Below are positions 60,456-64,000 of a DNA stretch of 64,000 nucleotides, piece after piece. Each line of letters opens with the position of its first letter. Position 1 is the stretch's first letter. The DNA is from Ophiodon elongatus (lineage: Eukaryota > Chordata > Actinopteri > Perciformes > Hexagrammidae). Position numbers and translations under genes: made by a program. Below the pieces are notes generated by a model. The model saw only the letters and a list, made by a program, of their open reading frames with translations, was not told the DNA's origin and ran no database searches. The stretch lies in contig JACSYO010000511.1 of the NCBI GenBank assembly GCA_016806645.1, forward strand, positions 365,001 to 429,000, in the 5' to 3' direction.

Positions 60456-60986
60456 AACTCTAACCTCACAAACAACCCTCCATACTTCCCAACCCGTCCG
60501 CCCACCTCCGTCGACATTTATTGCTCCTTCTGTGTGAATGTCTTCCAGTTTCATTCACATGTCAGCCATTGTGTGTGAGTGTGTGTGAGTGTCTGTGTGT
60601 GTGTGTGTGTGTGTGTATGTGTGCGCATGCATGAGTGTGTCTGCGTCTATGGGTTTGTTGCTGTGAATGAGAGCTCCATTAGTGATTCATTTGTGTGTAG
60701 TTAACCATTGTGGAGGGAAGGCAACATTTATTTGTCTGAACCCAACCCTGACCATATGGCAACACCTTCCCCTGCTCACTCCTCTTCCTCCCCTCCGCGT
60801 TCCTCCCTCCTCTCCTCCTCCTCCTCTGGTTCTCCCTCTGGACTTAACTCTTCTCTTTCCTCCCTTCCTGTACCTCACCCACAGTTCATCTGTTCATACC
60901 CCCTCAACCCCCCATTCCGCACTTTCTGTTAAGAAGTTGCCTCCCTGCCTTCTTCCTTTAGCTGACTTTTTGGAATGTGTGCACGT

Positions 60987-60990
<4 letters not shown>

Positions 60991-61025
<35 letters not shown>
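60991..61025. repeat. (GT)17 microsatellite
   Basis: Pure GT run. Confidence 0.95.
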
Positions 61026-61027
<2 letters not shown>

Positions 61028-61820
61028 CTAGGTCGATGGGGACAGGCCTCCTTGGCTGTCAGCTACTATCAGCCCTCACGTGTGCCAGTAATGTTGTGTA
61101 TTGTCCGAACACATCACTAGAGGAGCATCTGAGACGTCCATTAAAGTTCAAAGCAATTTATCACTATCTCCCTCCGCCTCCTCCTCTCTACGTCTCCCAT
61201 CATCCCTCACCCTCTCCTCCCTCTCCCCTTGCTGTCACTATCTCCTCCTTCTCTTCTCCTCCTTCCAGTCTCACTCCTCTGTCTCCATCCATCACATCCA
61301 TCCGCTCTCCCTGTTTTGCTTGAATTAAAATTCAAATAGGATTAATCGGTAGGACTTACATTTTTTGGGGGGGTGGGGTGAGGCTGAAGCAGGTTGTGCA
61401 AGGTGCTGAATGTAAATATAATTCAAAATGAAGATAAAAAATATGGTGGAGACTCTCTCTCTCTCTCTCTCTTGTATTCTGTCTCGTATGTGTCTGTCTC
61501 TCAGCCTCTGTCTGTCACACTTGCTAATGCACGATGCCCTTGACATCTTGAGTGTGATTTGTGACAAGCTGATGCTCCTGCAGGCTTTGAGCGTACATGC
61601 GTCCGAGTCTGCGCGCGTTTCCCCGTGTGACAGGAGCCACCCTGGGGTATGGTAACTTTGGACGGCGAGTTGAAATATTAAACTGGCCTTAACGACTGAC
61701 AGCTCTCTAACACCCGTTCAACAGCCGTTCAACATGCATGCACGGGCTCCGTTCCGTAAACACACGCCCACACGTGTTCCAGCCTTGACAGTAAGTAGCT
61801 TTCCTCAGCACACACAAAGC

Positions 61821-61834
61821 GTGTGTGTGTGTGT

Positions 61835-61886
<52 letters not shown>
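61821..61886. repeat. (GT)n microsatellite
   Basis: GT run with one AT interruption. Confidence 0.95.
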
Positions 61887-62608
61887 CACAAGGTTGGATT
61901 TGGACTTGTTTTTAATCAGTGGGATTTTGCAAATGGCCTCGGGCTTCTCCCAGGGACTAATTAGTGATGTGACTTCAGCATAATAAATAAACACACACAC
62001 AAACGCGCGAGCGGCAGCGCAGTATCAAAACACACATAAAACACAAAAAAAAAAGAACACAGAAGAGAGAGTTAGAGGAGAGTCAGGATTTATAGATCAG
62101 ATGAAGAAACCGTACATTTACGAGGGAAGTAAACAAATGCGCTGATGCTGCCTGATCCATACTGTTTCTGTTCTGTCTCTCCCTTAATTTCTTCCTTTTC
62201 TCTCTTTGTCGCCTTTGCTGTGTGTTATTGTCGAGTTTCCATATCTCTCCCTCAGTCATACACACGGACTCACACACACACACACAAACACACATAGATT
62301 CAACTATTTAATGTGTTGACAGCCTGCGCCCAAGTGAGAGCAGAAGGTTGATGGCCTAAGAGAATTCCTCAGGCTTTTCTACACTGCACCTTAATGCGCA
62401 CACACAAACACACACATGTGCACACACACACACATTCTGGCTGTGTAAACCAGAGAGATTAGCAGCTCATTACCATACCACAGGGGGGGGGGGGCTACAC
62501 ACAGGGGACTGTGTGTTTCTGTGTATGTATGTGTTTGAGTGTGTTGTGTGTGAGTGCCAGCGCACCTCAGAGCCTTGTCTTCTGGTCATAACAACAACTG
62601 TTCCATTA

Positions 62609-62611
<3 letters not shown>

Positions 62612-62686
<75 letters not shown>
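62612..62686. repeat. (TG)37 microsatellite
   Basis: Pure TG run. Confidence 0.97.
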
Positions 62687-62687
<1 letters not shown>

Positions 62688-63089
62688 CTGAATGAAAGTG
62701 TCTTTAATCAGGAGGACAGAAAAACAGAGGCCACAGAGAATTACTGAATATGTTTTCATCAGCGAGACAATTATCAGATTAAACAAATTCCCCTCGTTAA
62801 GCAGCTAATCTATCCGTCCAATCAGCAGGCAGGACGGAGGCAGCAACACCTGCTCCCCGGCGGTGACCTCAGACAGATGTGGAGATGATCCACTTTCGGA
62901 ATCGCTGCTCAGATTCGAGGGAGGATTGTTTCATCCTTTTGAAGTCTGGTGTTTGGCATGAAAAGGGGACTGCAACCCAGTTTAGAAAGTCTACTTTTCA
63001 CATTTATTTTGGAGAGTTGATGTTAGCTCCTCACACTTTCCAAGCAAAGTTCTGCCGCAGTTTAATGCAGTAGGTTCACTTTTTGCCGC

Positions 63090-63265
63090 CGAAATGCAGC
63101 CACAGTTAGGGTCACTTGGGCATTTTGCCTGTTGTTGGGACAGTTTTCATTTGGGTTTCCCAAGCTGCATTTGTCGGGCCATGGGCCGGGTATTGAACCA
63201 GCAACCCTTTGGCTATATGGCCACGGCTCTGACTTCTCAGCTGAAAGGGTCTAAACAAGAGGGTA
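63090..63265 (-). mobile_element. Possible tRNA-derived SINE remnant
   Basis: On the - strand AAAGGGTTGCTGGTTCAATA resembles the B box (GGTTCRA) region of tRNA-derived fish SINEs, and the following text ends with a GCCCAAGTGACCC stretch similar to the conserved SINE body. The A box is not clear. Confidence 0.4.
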
Positions 63266-63279
63266 AAGCAATGCCAGCG

Positions 63280-63530
63280 GCTCTGTGAGGCAGTACTTTG
63301 AGCTAAATGTTAACATGCTCATGATGACAATGCTAACAGGCTCATGTTAGCAAGTATTGGGCAAAACTGAAACGTTGACCTGATGATTGTGCTAAATGAA
63401 AAGTGCTAAAATTCATCCTGAATATTAAAATTTCAATTGCAAGCCTACGATAGTTTTAATAGAGATTTTAATCTGGACCAAAGTGGTGGACCATGAGCCA
63501 TGCTGTTGGCGTGGCTAAACAGTTCAATCA
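63280..63530 (+). repeat. Percomorph dispersed repeat family P, copy E
   Basis: Contains cggctctgtgaggcagtact, tgttaacatgctcatgatga, gacctgatgattgtgctaaa and ctggaccaaagtggtggacc in family order; internal parts are deleted. Confidence 0.65.
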
Positions 63531-63895
63531 CTTAGCCTTGGTCGGTTAAACCCAATATGGACTCTATGGGCTTTCTATGAGTTATAAGTGTAGTTACTCA
63601 TTTCAAAAACAGAGGATGATGAATTATGAATAATTGTGGATTTAAAACGGTTTTAAATTAGATATGACTGGGCTTGTGAAAGATATGTTAGATCCCTGTT
63701 AGCTAGCATGTGTGATATAGAGGTGTTCAGTGACTACGGAACTGAACAAAGTGTTTTGAATCCGAAAAGTAATTTGTGATTCACACCTCTAACACAATAT
63801 CATCCTTTTGACCGCCAAATTTAACTGCAGCCACAAGTTCATGCTGCAGATCAAGCCACGCAAACTAGTGTCATTGTATAAGCTCAGCTGACCCC

Positions 63896-63939
63896 AGCAC
63901 AGTACAGTACAGTACAGCACAGCACAGTACAGTACAGTA
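63896..63939. repeat. (CAGTA)n pentanucleotide repeat
   Basis: CAGTA units with CAGCA variants in the middle. Confidence 0.9.
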
Positions 63940-64000
63940 AGGTAGCTGTAACTGCAAGTATGGTTCGCAGCGTGATGATACACTACTTCACATTGACAAA

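Larger units (their letters stand above)
56694..64000. other. Gene-free flank, part 4
   Basis: No gene recognised to the end of the window. Dominated by CA/GT tracts, pyrimidine-rich stretches (60770-60930, 61165-61315) and dispersed repeats. Confidence 0.6.

Overview
This window is nuclear DNA of a ray-finned fish, most likely a percomorph teleost. The evidence is short-exon spliced genes with GT-AG introns, very dense (CA)n, (GT)n, (CT)n and (GA)n microsatellites, and several interspersed repeats of the kind seen across percomorph genomes. The species cannot be named from sequence alone.

Four protein-coding genes fill the left 38 kb. (1) The 3' part of an ELF1-type ETS transcription factor gene (elf1, + strand, coding to 2594, 3' UTR to about 4.15 kb). 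(2) A complete sugt1 gene (+ strand, 13 coding exons, 5281-23475, 327 aa), the SGT1 co-chaperone with TPR, CS and SGS domains. (3) A complete cnmd/lect1 gene (- strand, 7 coding exons, 32891 down to 26050, 318 aa), chondromodulin. (4) A complete pcdh8 gene (- strand, 3 coding exons, 38039 down to 34769, 1006 aa), a six-cadherin-repeat protocadherin related to paraxial protocadherin (PAPC). sugt1 and cnmd converge tail to tail; cnmd and pcdh8 run head to tail. The SUGT1-CNMD-PCDH8 order matches human 13q14, so this is a conserved vertebrate block. ELF1 lies on the same human chromosome arm but further away.

From about 38.4 kb to the end I find no supportable gene. This is a gene-poor flank beside pcdh8. 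It holds microsatellites, a roughly 700 bp almost pure pyrimidine tract (55.99-56.69 kb), dispersed repeats, a possible tRNA-derived SINE, and non-repetitive AT-homeobox-like or promoter-like blocks that are candidate regulatory elements. pcdh8 is a developmental gene, so such a flank may carry its enhancers; that is inference.

The genes do not form one pathway: transcription control (Elf1), HSP90 co-chaperone and kinetochore/SCF assembly (Sugt1), cartilage anti-angiogenic matrix protein (Cnmd), and cell adhesion in mesoderm and neurons (Pcdh8). I found no novel multi-gene system. The most interesting points are cis-element ones: a CFTR-like long TG tract abutting the 3' splice site of sugt1 exon 9, a TATA + octamer + CCAAT promoter architecture at pcdh8, a 9-mer tandem repeat serving as the polypyrimidine tract of cnmd exon 5, and an unexplained promoter- or LTR-like block at 52.6-53.1 kb.
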